Position numbers and translations under genes: made by a program. A stretch of 30,431 nt of DNA from Spirogloea muscicola (Eukaryota > Streptophyta > Zygnematophyceae > Spirogloeales > Spirogloeaceae), in the NCBI GenBank assembly GCA_009602725.1, contig WELB01000363.1, positions 1-30,431 of the forward strand, in the 5' to 3' direction. How positions within the stretch are numbered: the stretch's first letter is position 1; every line of letters begins with the position of its first letter. This document shows positions 1 to 12,520 of the stretch, in pieces. The notes beneath the pieces are model-generated. The model was not told the DNA's origin. It did not search any database and saw only the letters and a list, made by a program, of their open reading frames with translations.

Positions 1-60
1 CCCCGAACCCCGAACCCCGAACCCTACACCAGAACCCGGAACCCCAAACCCTAAACCCTT
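1..60. repeat. Degenerate telomere-type repeats at contig end
   Basis: The first 60 bases are heptamer-like units: CCCCGAA three times, then CCCTACA, CCCGGAA, CCCCAAA and CCCTAAA. CCCTAAA is the C-rich strand of the plant and green-algal telomere repeat TTTAGGG. The C-rich strand lies at the left edge reading inward, as expected for a left chromosome end. The units are too variable to be the active telomere tip, so this is better read as the proximal variant zone or a subtelomeric block. Confidence 0.7.
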
Positions 61-397
61 ATTCCGTAGGGGTCGGGAGCTGTTGCTTGGCCAGCCCCGA
101 AGAATGAAGGGCCGAATGCCGCCAAAGCACACAGCCAAGCAAGAGCTGCTTTGCAACTGATATCATTGTTGTGTGGGCTGTCTTCTCACAGCCCTGGTCC
201 CTCAACCCTGAACCCTGAACCCTACACCCGAACCCTGAACCCCAAACCCTAAATCCTAAATCCTTAGGGGTCGGGGGCTGTGCATGGCCAGCCCCGAAGA
301 ATGAAGGGCCGAATGCCGCCAAAGCACACAGCCAAGCAAGAGCAGCTTTGCAACTGATATCATTGTTGTGTGGGCTGTCTTCTCACAGCCCTGGTCC
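56..397. repeat. Subtelomeric tandem unit, two copies with telomeric spacer
   Basis: A unit of about 140 bp occurs at about 56-197 and again at about 253-394, offset 197 bp and nearly identical. The two are separated by a second telomere-like tract at 199-262 (CCCTGAA, CCCTACA, CCCTAAA and CCTAAAT types). Each unit begins with AGGGGTCGGG and ends in a perfect hairpin with 7-bp stems, GGGCTGT and ACAGCCC, around a 6-nt loop (175-194 and 372-391). The same hairpin core recurs in dispersed repeats further in. No gene is seen here; short open frames on both strands come from the repeat. Confidence 0.75.
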
Positions 398-430
398 CAT
401 TTTGGGCAATGATAGCCACTGCCCTCTGTT

Positions 431-930
431 ATGCGCCATGACCGCTGCACCCTGGACATTTGGGAGGTGCAGAGCAAAGAGCTCCTGCGCTACTGTGACT
501 ACCCCCGCCGTGACCACCTCCTACCAGCCGCGATTGACACTTTCGGCTGCATGGGTCCTCGCTTCCATACCCTGCTGAGAATTTTGCAAGTCTGGAATAT
601 GCTCGACATGAGGATATGCTTCCAGCTCAGATGGGCATGCATGCAGCCTACTTGTCATTCTTGCGTTGTCGAGTGTCAGCTTGTCTACATCGAGCTCAGG
701 CTCCTGCGTTGCATCAGAAAGCTGGGTGAGCCTTAGCTGGTAGCTCAAGAGCTTGTCCTTTGCCGCTCGGTCTTCGGGCATTAATTAGCGACCTCTAAGT
801 GCTGATTCGTGGTTACTGAGCGGGTCAGCTTAGCAGCAGGCGATGTACATTTGTCAATGTGCTTGCCTTTGTACTCGGCCACACAGGCCCTTCATCTTTC
901 GATACACACGCCTTTTTTCTATCGGAAGTG
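431..930 (+). mobile_element. Decayed non-LTR retrotransposon 3' end (C-terminal domain plus tail)
   Basis: The plus strand at 431-736 reads a peptide with KELLRYCDYPRRDHLLPAAI followed by DTFGCMGPRFHTLL. This resembles the 'FVPxxxETFGxxGPxxxxLL' stretch in the C-terminal domain of plant and algal non-LTR reverse-transcriptase proteins (family knowledge). It is followed at 789-820 by a diverged DL-x-VLIRGY-stop box and an AT-richer tail to about 930. The segment matches the complement of 22923-23310 almost end to end, which shows it is a repeat and not a host gene. The reverse transcriptase domain is absent, so this is a 5'-truncated, decayed copy. Confidence 0.6.
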
Positions 931-1259
931 TCCTTTCAATGAAGCTGCTTCCTCTTTCACACCAGACCATAATGTGAGTCTGCGTATCTGCCCTGTGTCA
1001 GCCACCTTACCATCCTTGTCAGATTGACAAGAATGAGCCACCCACGGAATGTAGGGCAACATGGCCAACCTGGCCCCTTCGAATCGTGCACTTTTTCTGG
1101 TTTCTATTGAAGCGTCTCTCTTTTGCACAACAGCAGAACATGGCCAAACGGGAGCGCTGCAGATCGAGCGAGAGCTGCAATCAATAGCATGCACCTAACG
1201 TCTAGCGGAACGCTAATATGCCACCAAGCTGGGTCCCCGCTAATACGACGGTGCGCATC
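931..1259. other. Intergenic, no recognisable feature
   Basis: This stretch holds only short shadow frames. I see no splice-compatible coding, RNA gene or clear repeat, apart from continuing weak similarity to the element tail on its left. Confidence 0.4.
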
Positions 1260-1600
1260 AGCTAGCTTGGTTCAGGCGCTGGAGGAGAAGAAGCGGCTCT
1301 ACTTACAGCCCTCGCCCCTTTGGAAGAGCTTACTTCTTCAAAGGTCTTTCCTTCGATGAAAAGACAGCCTACGAAAATAGGAACAAGGTCTGAAGGAGCC
1401 TGGAGTAGTAAGAAGAAGAAGTGGCTCTCCCAAAGGGGGCAAGGGCTGTGAGAAGCCAGCCCGAAAAGAATTGACAAGGTTCGAAGGGGCCAAACTACGA
1501 GCTAAGCAGCGACTGCGGGGCCTGAAGAGGCTATGGCAGAACGGGGGAGGATGGACCACTTAGTAGTTACGAGTGAGGAGCCTCACATCCGACAGACTAG
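1260..1600 (-). mobile_element. Reverse-oriented LINE 3' end box and hairpin repeats
   Basis: Read on the minus strand, a frame ends at 1560 with SDVRLLTRNY-stop, a variant of the SD-x3-LTRGY-stop terminus found in several copies here. Beyond it, at about 1425-1495, lies one hairpin-family unit: GGGCTGTGAGAAGCCAGCCC, followed by an AAAAGAATTGACAAGGT tract on the plus strand. A second, weaker unit lies around 1376-1400 (AACAAGGTCTGAAGGAGCC). There is no evidence of a host gene. Confidence 0.5.
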
Positions 1601-1736
1601 CTGCCGGTAAACTATCCCCAAGTAGTAAGGGATGGGAGTAGTAAGGGATGGTCTTATCAGGTGGAGGACAGGTACTTGTCCTACTGACTAGCTCAGCTCG
1701 AACTGGTCTTCGCTCGCGGACGCCGGCGCTCCGGCC

Positions 1737-4466
<2,730 letters not shown>

Positions 4467-5551
4467 ATACAGACTAATTTGATTCCAAAATTCACTTGGC
4501 CGACAGTCGCTATCTGCAGACCGTAGGGGCCCAAAGTTGTGTGAGTGGCTTACTGCATGTTGTGAAGTGTCCAATCATTCACCACGTTCCGCAAGTGCCT
4601 CACTTAGTGTCTGTTAAGTGGTGCCATCTTTGACCTTTAAGCAGGCAGAGGGCCTGGCAATGTTCGTTACAGAATGAGTGCGTCCTGACTATGCATGTGA
4701 CGACTCCTGGCAACCTGACCAGACACGTGTAGAGAACGTGCTTGCCCAGCAAGAAGGCCAGTGCGCCAGTCACAGACATATTGGCCTTGTGGAGCCTTGC
4801 ATGTCTTGCAACACAGAACACTGGAGGACTACCATAGATCAAGAAGCCCAACGTCGCTTTCTGGCAGGACGATCAAGGGGAGCAGCGTCTCTTCTCTCTG
4901 TCACATTGTCTGATACCTCAAAGGGCTGGTCATCCAACTGCGGAGAGTGGTCTGCTCTTGGTCGCCGCAAGTGCACATCTGAAACTGGATCAGCAAGCCC
5001 TGCGGGAGATGTCTCTTGAGGACGCTCTTGCGAAGCTACTGCATGTCGTTGGTGGTGCTTGCGATTTGCGCCCGGCAGTGTCTCCTCCTGACCTGTGCCC
5101 GAATGCCCCCTATTTGTACCCCAGTCCCCTTCCAGTGTGTGCTTGGTCCTCCTTGAAGCATGGGGGTCACCTGGTCAACGAGCACAATCAAGAGGTTACA
5201 CGATCAACTCTCTGTAACGAGCAGACGGCAAGTAGAGACAGATGCATTGGGAGGAGCACCTTGCGCCACCTCGCCCTCTCCAGGAAGTCGAGCATCCAAT
5301 CGATCATCCCTTCCTTTCCCAGAGGCTCTTGAGTGTTTGCTGTTTCTCTTGGCGCTTTTTGTTGTTTCCTGCACACCAATATCATCCACTGCCTGCGGCA
5401 GATGCTCATTCATGCTCTCCAGTCCTCTGCGGTGGTGCTTGTGTTGATGATCACCGTTCCTTTGCTCAGTGCGGCTCTGATGCTTGTGTTTATTGCCGTC
5501 ATCCAGGCTGGCACGATGTGCATCCTCAAAGATGTGCTCCCCATGCTGTAG
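4467..5551 (+). other. Unrecognised region with two possible coding stretches
   Basis: Two plus-strand stretches look more protein-like than background. Around 4925-5075 a frame reads TAESGLLLVAASAHLKLDQQ and then an Ala/Leu-rich helical segment (ALREMSLEDALAKLL). Around 5398-5551 a strongly hydrophobic segment (SSAVVLVLMITVPLLSAALM and on) is followed by a stop. They might be exons of one small gene ending at 5551, with a TGTAA polyadenylation signal at 5750-5754. I cannot link them by convincing splice sites and recognise no family. The rest of the interval shows nothing. Confidence 0.2.
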
Positions 5552-5775
5552 CAATTACAAATTTCAAATTGCATTGAGGGTCAACATGATGTCCATGATA
5601 GACAAGCACCCAAAGAAATCCACAAAAGCCTACTCCATATAGCTCAAAAGGTTCTGGCTTGCCATGTGTAAAAACCCTGGCAGCAGTCTCACAAGCTCCT
5701 GCGAGCTCCCACGACCTCTGTTCCAAAACCCTGCCACTGTACTGACTTTTGTAACCATGCACGTCATATGACGTC

Positions 5776-8700
5776 TCAGGAGCAGGGCAGCAAGCGAACC
5801 TCGTTCTGGTAGAAGGCCTCGCCACGCCCGCCTTGTGACCTTGCGTCGGCCTCACGCTTCCGAGCAAGTTCTGCAACCTCTCTTAGCTGAGCCCGGCGCC
5901 CTTCAGTATCTGCAGTCTTCCCATGTCGGACATTCTGCGTAAGATCCCGAGCATCTCCGGCATCATCTTCTTGCTCGGCCTTCCTCCGCCTTCCCCTGTC
6001 CCTGCTTCTGCTCCTCCTGTACCTCTCTTCGGCAGCCAACAAGATGTCGTCTCTTTCTGGCTGCACATCCTCCTCCACTGACCTTCTGCCCCTTTCAGTT
6101 CCTCGTGACCTTTCTCTGTACAGGTCATCTTCTCTGCTCCTCTTTGAATCCTTGTCCCTATCAGAGTTTCTACTCCTTCTGGGTACAGTCTGCCTATCCG
6201 CAGCATGTTCACCATGCCCTTCGACTTGCTGCGACCTCCAGCGCTCATCCTCCCTCTTTGACGTCCCATGATGCAAATCCCCCTCAGATCTGCCTCTTCT
6301 GTCTATGTCCTCACCCCCATTTGTCGCCCTTCGCCTGGTTAACTCCGCCCCCTCGTACGATTCAACTACCCTGTGCCGCTCACTACGATCCTCAGATGCG
6401 GCTGTTCTCCTCGGCCGTCTGCTCGACTGCTCTACTCCGTCCCTAAGCTCTGCTGCTCTCTTGTCTGCATTTGCCTCCCTGCTGCGGCTACTCACATGAG
6501 GATCGTCTCTGCCTGCACTTCCATGCTTAAAAGTCCTTCCTCTATGGCTGGTTGAGGTCCCCTCCCTATCTCCCCTGCTCCACTCACGTGCTCCGTCCTT
6601 GTCCATGTATCCTGCACCATACTTGATGTCCCTGTCCTTGTAAGTGGACAACGTCTCCTCTGTGAGCCGCTTGCTCCTGTTGTTTACTGTAACCCCCTTA
6701 CGATGCTTCTCACTTATCCTCCCCTCTGCACTCCAAGCACTGTCTCTCCTCTTGTCTGCTTCGCCACCTTCCATAGAGCTGCTTGCCTCTCTGGAGTCAT
6801 TCTCGCATCTACTGCTGTTCCGTTCAGCGCAAGAGCGTCCTTGGAGCTCATTGCTGGCATGGCTCAAGCCAGCTGCAAGCAGGTAGGATTCTGCAAAACG
6901 TGGCTGCTTCTCATTGAAACGCTGGCTGTCCTGGGCTTCCGACCTTGGCCTCCTGGCAGGCTGTGGGCTTGCATCTCTGCCGTCCGACCCCTCATCTAAG
7001 CCATGTCGAACCTCCTTGGTTACTCCCTGCTTGCCTTGGTCCTTCCTTTCGTTCGGATCAGGAGCCCTTCGCTGCGCAGGTCTTGCGCGAATGGGCTGCT
7101 GACTAGCACTCCTCAGTGGCGGAGGAGGTGGCAGCGCTGCCAGTGGTGGCGTACTGCGCAAGTGCATCAAATCGTCACCTTACTGGCCAGACTCCTAGAC
7201 CTCGACAAGGGTTGGGGGACTTCACTAGGAGCAATACCCATGCTCAGTACGCTGCAAAGGTACTGAACCACAATAGCATGCCTGCTCAACAAGTCATGCA
7301 TAAATCTACCCGCAGGAACCAGCAACATATGCGATCAGTGCCTGGCACGGAACCTGTCAAATTGACAGCACCCTCTCATTTGGAACTCAATGAGAGTGTA
7401 CCTGAGGCCGTTGCTTCCAAATGATGGTAGCAGGTGCTGTGGTGCATGGAATTGAGCTCCCATTCCAAGTGGTCCACTTGCCAAACGATCAAATCCAATG
7501 GGCAGCCTGTCCGTCCCCACCAAACAACACACCTCAAAGATCCATCACAAAGTCATCTTGCTTCCGTGCTCCCTTGCCGTGTGACCACGGCAACAATCTT
7601 TCATGCACGTTAGCAGAGGCCTACGGCAGGTTTGATTGTTGAGAACCTCGCTTGCAGTGGAGCTCCATAGAACGAAAGACCCTCTCCTCGAGGGTCTGGC
7701 ATGCTGGATGGGATGTGCCCTTGCAGCTGTGGCACTTTGGGCCCGCCAAAAGTCAAAGCGCGGCCCATTGTCGCATTCCTCGCATCGTCCTCGTTGTTGT
7801 TGCCGTCCGCCTCGTTGTTCTCTTCCTTTGCCTGCTTGTGCTTCGTAGGAAGCATGTCACCTCCACTCCCTGACCTGTCTGCTCCCTTTGGCTGCACGTC
7901 GTCCACCGCAGCCTGCTTCTCCTTGTCTTCCCCACCAGCAGCCTTGGGTAGCTCCGCCTTGGGTTGCTCAACAATCGGTACAAAGAGCTGAAGAGGAGGT
8001 ATGCATGGTAGTCAAGAGCAAACGGATCATCGCTGCCACGTCACAGAGGGCAATAGCCAGAAGGCAAAAGACCCCACTCGGCAGGTCCAACTCGTAGCAA
8101 GCAGTACCTCGACGATAGCAAGGGGATCGCGGGGGCGCTGAGATCGGCGGAGTTCTGCAGTCGCTCGGCGCTCCACCCCTCCACCACCACCATCTGTTGG
8201 CTTTCCTCCTCCAGGACGCGGCCAAGCCCCATTCAGCCGCGAGGGGTCCAAAAAGGCAACAAGTTCCCGTGGCATGTCGGGGTCAATATCCTGGATCGAC
8301 GCCAACCACACACAGGCCCTCAGACTTGTAGTAGCGTGCTGACAGTGCTGGGGTTGCAAGGGTACTTTGCCACTTCTACGCACAGATATCTTATGGTCAA
8401 AAGCACGTCGTGGTGAAGATCCTGCAGGGCACCACTGCCGAAAGGTGCAGGACAACAACAGGCTCACAGTATCCGGGCGGCCACTTTCGTACACGCGTAT
8501 CCTATTCTGCATTGCAGACTCAAGCTTCAGCTGTACCTGCAAGTTGCAGAGTCTGACACGAAGGTCAGCCAGCCGCTGAGCTATTCGTTTGTGGATCAGG
8601 CATGCGCAACGAGGAACCCCAATTAAGTTTGACCCTCTCGTGCTCAAGCTTCAAGCAGAGCTTTCAACTTGAGGACTGTGACAGAGCTGCACAGCGCTGC

Positions 8701-9833
8701 ACAGTGCCGGGAGTGCTTAGTCTAGCTGCTGAGGCATGTGGCCACGTCTTCCGATGATGGTCATGTCGGGCTTCTGAGTACCGACACAAGGTACTGACCA
8801 GCCGGAGGCAGTACTCCTTCCAGGTAAGCTCGTTGAGTCCAAAATTGAAGTAGTCAGAGATATCAGCTCCTGGTCGTCTCCACAGCTTGTCGTCCAGTGC
8901 ATCTAGGTCAACATCAAAGACAGTCCTGCCAGCAAGAGGTTCTGTCATGACGCTGCTGGGTGGATTATAGAGTAGTGTGCTTCAGATGCACTCCCCCATT
9001 TTGGGCCCTGACCACCTTGGATGAGTGGCTGCCTGGACAATCGGGCCATCTGACCCCCAAGCAGATCAGCACAGCATTATACGCTGAGGCGCTTTCAAAT
9101 GGGGCTGAGGCTGCAGCAAGAGAAGAGTGGCAGGCAGGATACCAACAGGGCTGAAGTAAAGCTGGATGCGTACTTGTGGGGTGGCAAGCTAAAGTCCAGC
9201 GGCGGCGGCTTCTGCAGGGAGCCTCCACGGGAAGCTGAGTACAGGCCGCGGCCATGTGATCCCAATGTGTTGCCAGCAGGGGTTCGAACATACTGGTGCA
9301 AGCCAAAGGCCACTGGTCAGCAAGTGCTGCTGTGTTCGCCGGCCTCAACCTCCAGGGCCTGTGCCTGCACAATCGGCAAGCTTGCAGCAACAACAGCTGG
9401 CTCTGATGCAGCCCAGAGCAAGGATTGCTGGAGGACGGGTTGGGTGAAGAAGACCTTTGAGCTGACTGGGAGATGGTACCCAGCCCCGCTGTATCCAATG
9501 CGGGGCCCCGCGGAGCCTGCCACAGCTGCAGTAGTTGCGGGCGCAGGACCAGGCGCAGCTTCCCCTGCTGCTGCCTGCAGCTCCGGCTCCTCGAGAGCAC
9601 CCTCGATGACAGCCGCATCTTCGCGCGCTTGGGGCTGCCAGAGGTGCTGAGCTTCAAGCGGGGCGTCAACCTCAGAGGCTACAATGACGAGGTCGTCCTC
9701 GTCTTCCTCTGAGTCGTCCTCGTCGCCCTTGCCAGCCGTAGCAGCCGCGGCTGCAGCCTCCTCCTGGCGCTGCTGCTGGTAGAGCTGCAGCTGAGACGGA
9801 GGCTCTTCATTGAGGACAATCTGGAGGTCGTCT

Positions 9834-9869
<36 letters not shown>

Positions 9870-10313
9870 ATCAGATTCTCTCCACCTACTAACTCGTCCG
9901 CAATTTCCTCCTCATACGCCGCTGTCCTCTCTGGCGTCGATTGCGCTGGCTGCTCCTGCCGCGACGACTGCGTCTGCTGGTGCAGCAACGGCGGCTGGGG
10001 CGGCCGCGGCAGCAGCGACGGCCGGTGAAGCTCCAGGATGTCGCCCAGCCCTGCTGACTGCGAAAGCGCCTGGTCGCCAGCGGCAACAGCAAGCGCAACG
10101 ACGGCCTCTGGGACTGCGACGCCGCTACCGGCGTTGCCTACGTCGCCAGCAGAGGCGGCCGGGGGCAGCGGAGGAGGCAGGTCGGCAGTGGCGCCATAGA
10201 GGAAGCTCTCCTCGTCGTCGTCGGCGGCGGGGCCGGCGGGGGCGGCGGGGAGGCGCGGAGGGGGGCCCGCCGAGGTCGGCGTACAGGTCGGCCAGCTCCG
10301 CGTCGGCGTCCAT
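5776..10313 (-). CDS. FIP1: FIP1-like pre-mRNA polyadenylation factor
   Basis: FIP1 is the subunit of the nuclear cleavage/polyadenylation complex that tethers poly(A) polymerase. Minus-strand exons: 10313-9455, 9292-9174, 8925-8799, 8536-8468, 8290-8108, 7987-7647, 7153-5776; phases agree from the end of exon 1 and give about 1,024 residues, similar to the long plant FIP1. The N-terminus [16 protein letters not shown] resembles other FIP1 starts; then [10 protein letters not shown], an Asp/Glu tract and a Pro/Ala-rich region. The diagnostic Fip1 motif spans exons 2-4: [17 protein letters not shown], then [20 protein letters not shown] and [14 protein letters not shown]. The last exon (459 codons) is an Arg/Ser/Asp/Glu-rich, disordered RS-like tail. 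Exon 1 is one base out of frame between the start and the rest, probably one extra base in a G6 run (10260-10265). The alternative in-frame ATG at 10342-10340 gives an unconserved N-terminus. A minus-strand TGTAA lies at 5559-5555. Confidence 0.9.
9831..9868. repeat. CTCGTC microsatellite encoding an acidic tract in FIP1
   Basis: A CTCGTC hexamer array inside FIP1 exon 1 encodes alternating Glu-Asp on the minus strand. Such tracts change length easily. It keeps frame here and lies in the acidic N-terminal region typical of FIP1. Confidence 0.85.
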
Positions 10314-10485
10314 GGTGGCGGGGGCGGGGGCAGGGCGGCCACGCCGCTCCGCCGGTGCGGTCATGCAGCGCGCCACAGATAGGCACACCAGGACCTGCTC
10401 CGCTCCACTCCGAAGCTCTCGGGGCCCGCCTGCTAGCTATGCATCAGGCTGGCTTTCACAGCCGCTCTTTTGATATCAGCAGCCG
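10314..10485. promoter_or_regulatory. FIP1 5' flank, GC-rich
   Basis: Sequence immediately upstream of the FIP1 start. It is very GC-rich up to about 10375 and then drops to the composition of the repeat cluster. I see no TATA-like box. The core promoter is probably here because repeats begin at 10486; this is inferred from position only. Confidence 0.3.
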
Positions 10486-10720
10486 CATTCATTGCTATTC
10501 CGGCTCCCTCAGACCTTGTCCATTCCTTTGGGCTGGCCTCTCACAAGAAGAAGTGGCTCTCCCAATGGGGGCATGGGGGCATGGGGGCATTCATTGCTAT
10601 TCCGGCTCCCTCAGACCTTGTCCATTCCTTTGGGCTGGCCTCTCACAGCCACCAGTCAAATCTGGCGGCGCCTTCTCTTTATTCCGATTTGCATCTACTG
10701 ACTCGAGGTTACTGAGCATC
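10486..10720 (+). mobile_element. LINE 3' end piece with 60-bp direct repeat
   Basis: A 60-bp sequence occurs at 10486-10545 and again, identical by eye, at 10588-10647 (offset 102). Each copy carries CAGACCTTGTCCATTCCTTT followed by the GGGCTGGCCTCTCACA hairpin half. Between them lie three GGGGGCAT microrepeats (10565-10590). Downstream, a frame ends at 10715 with YSDLHLLTRGY-stop, the terminal box of the LINE family. The combination marks a 5'-truncated retroelement end with an internal duplication. Confidence 0.6.
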
Positions 10721-10799
10721 CCCTTGCTGCCGTCTTAGCACTTCGTACCCTGCTCTCAGCGGGCAAGCGCGGCCAGATTAACTGGTGGCTGGGCCTCAG

Positions 10800-11100
10800 C
10801 GCCATCCGGCTCCTTCAGACCTTGTCCATTCCTTTGGGCTGGCCTCGCACAGCCTCCAGTCTATTTGGCCGTGCTTCTCTTTCGGGGGAGGGCCGGGTGG
10901 CTTGGGACCTGCCGCCCCGTAGTCGTGCGTTGCGCAGCGACCTCGGCGTGCCCGATCCATGCCTACCGGCTCACTCTTTTCCAAGCGTTTCGGTGTCGCA
11001 CGCAACATGAGCGGCCTAGACTTGGTGGTGGTCTGGCTCCTCAGCTTAGCTTGTCAGATATGTATGTGCTCACTCGTGGATATTAGTGCTCCCCTTAGCC
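10800..11100 (+). mobile_element. LINE 3' end piece, second copy
   Basis: Starts with a further CAGACCTTGTCCATTCCTTT-GGGCTGGCCTCGCACAGCC unit (10817-10854) and ends at 11086 with LSDMYVLTRGY-stop. Same order and orientation as the piece at 10486-10720, but with an unrelated 150-bp middle, so the two are separate family members and not a simple tandem duplication. Confidence 0.5.
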
Positions 11101-11149
11101 AGTTCGTTACCCCGTTACCAGGACATCTGTAAGGCTAGAATTGGCCTCC

Positions 11150-11380
11150 CTTTCAATTTCATGCGCACCGCGCGCCTTCTCTCTTGTGGATGTATCTTGT
11201 TTCTTGCGCCATCTGGCCCTTTCAGACCTTGTCCATTGCCACTGCTGTCAATCTGGAAGGGCGTTTCCAATAAGCGTCACAGCCATCACCTTCCTCTGCT
11301 GGCCTCGGGGCTCCCGCTTCCCGACTTAGCCTGTCCGGCACGGATGTATGGATGACTCGTGGGTACTGAGTCCCCTTTTT
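11150..11380 (+). mobile_element. LINE 3' end piece, third copy
   Basis: Contains the family strings CATGCGCACCGCGCGCC (about 11160) and CAGACCTTGTCCATT (about 11223), and ends at about 11341-11370 with a decayed form of the LTRGY-stop box (GACTCGTGGGTACTGAG). Diverged; no open frame of note. Confidence 0.4.
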
Positions 11381-11479
11381 AGCCGTGATCTGGCCCTGTC
11401 AACTCAGCGCCTCTCTGCGCATAGAGCTTCGGCCCTCGTAGCCCAGTCTTTGCACTTAAGACTGCGGGCTCGGCTACCA

Positions 11480-11780
11480 CTCGCCATTGGACGTCAAGCC
11501 ACCGGGCCTTGGGGCTCGGCGGCTTGACCTACTGCACCCGCTTGCGCGACGCGCAGTTGTCCCGATGGCGGGGTCAATCAGGCTGACAACAATGCCGCAG
11601 GCTTTCTGGCCCTGGTGTACCGCATGCGGCATTCCCATTGCCCTGCAGCAAATATGGCTCACGCCTTGCATCATGCAGGCCGTGCCCCGGCTGCCAACTC
11701 TTGCTGATGTGCGGGGGTTTGCTATTTGGCTGCTAGTATTTCCTAAAGCCTATCTCCGACTTGCGGCAATGAGGTCCTGA
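11480..11780 (+). mobile_element. Possible LINE ORF interior fragment
   Basis: A 97-codon frame (11487-11777 plus stop) ends with VPRLPTLADVRGF and WLLVFPKAYLRL. This order recalls the segment N-terminal to the reverse transcriptase in algal LINE proteins, where 'PTLxxV' precedes 'W..L..LPKxxLR'. The resemblance is short and from memory, so the call is tentative. It lies between LINE 3' pieces on the same strand, which fits. Confidence 0.35.
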
Positions 11781-11880
11781 CGGCAAGGTTCTAAGGCAAA
11801 CGTCCTTGAGCTACGTAGCTGTGTTGTCAAAGAGCCTCCCGGTGGACCTTGTTCATTCGCAGCCATCGCCCCCTTTGCAA

Positions 11881-12200
11881 GACCTCTACGAGCTGACTCG
11901 TGGTTACTGAGCGGGTCAGCTTAGCAGCAGGTGATGAGAGAAGTGCGCGCCCATAGAGAGGAGGGGCTGGCAAAGCCAGCCCAAAAACGAATGGACAATG
12001 TCCAAAGCCAAAGAAAGAGGAGCCGGAAAAAGGACTACACTACAAAGCACTGCAGAACACAGGTGATGTACATCTGTCGATGTGCTTGCCTTTGTCCTTG
12101 GCCACTCAGGCCCTCTGTCACTCAATACACACTCCAATCTCCTTCGCAAGAGCGGGCTTCTTCTGCGTGGATTCCCTTCCAAGTCATGCGCACCGCGCGC
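11881..12200 (+). mobile_element. LINE 3' end interrupted by a short insertion
   Basis: Begins with a DLYELTRGY-stop box (11881-11910) and continues with the same tail seen at 811-915 and, reversed, at 22923-23030. The tail is split at 11936/12060 by a 123-bp element and resumes with GATGTACATCTGTCGATGTG. It contains CATGCGCACCGCGCGCC near its right end (about 12185). Uninterrupted relatives in this window give the empty-site sequence. Confidence 0.7.
11928..12068 (-). mobile_element. 123-bp hairpin element with 9-bp target duplication
   Basis: The insert at 11937-12059 is flanked by exact CAGGTGATG copies at 11928-11936 and 12060-12068. It carries a perfect 8-bp-stem hairpin, GGGCTGGC-AAA-GCCAGCCC (11964-11982), and the tract AATGGACAATGTCC. 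Matching elements occur at 19184-19305 (plus) and 19404-19508 (minus). I see no clear terminal inverted repeats and no poly(A), so MITE and SINE are both possible. A 9-bp duplication would suit a Mutator-type MITE. It is non-coding. Confidence 0.75.
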
Positions 12201-12289
12201 CTGGCTCTTGCTCCTCCATTTCTCTTTGGGCTGGCCATTGCCACGCAGCCATTGCTTTCACCCTGAAAGCAGAGGAGCAAGCGCGGCCA

Positions 12290-12520
12290 GATTAACTGGT
12301 GGCTGGGAGAGGCCAGCCCAAAGGAATGGACGAGGTCTGAAGGCGCTGTTTCTGTCTTCTGTTTGGGCTGGCCTCTCACAGCCATTGGCTCGAGAGAAAG
12401 GCGCGCGGTGCGCACATTGGGAGCTCTTCCGAGCTCTCCACTCGTCTTGGAAGAGCTCTTGTTCCTTCTATTTTGGGCTGGCTTCTCCAGCCCCTATCCC
12501 CAATGGGCGAGCCCTTTCTT
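12290..12520. repeat. Hairpin-family repeats, mixed orientation
   Basis: At 12300-12345 a minus-type unit (GGCTGGGAGAGGCCAGCCCA, then AATGGACGAGGTCTGAAGG) is followed at about 12363-12386 by an opposite-orientation unit (TTGGGCTGGCCTCTCACAGCC) and a degenerate third at about 12474-12494. GGCGCGCGGTGCGCA at about 12399 is the reverse of a string in the LINE tails. No gene. Confidence 0.55.

Noticed and set aside
5776-7170. 464-codon Arg/Ser-rich minus-strand frame as a separate SR-type protein gene
   Set aside because: Its natural acceptor at 7153 joins in phase to the preceding FIP1 exons, and a charged RS-like tail is known for plant FIP1.
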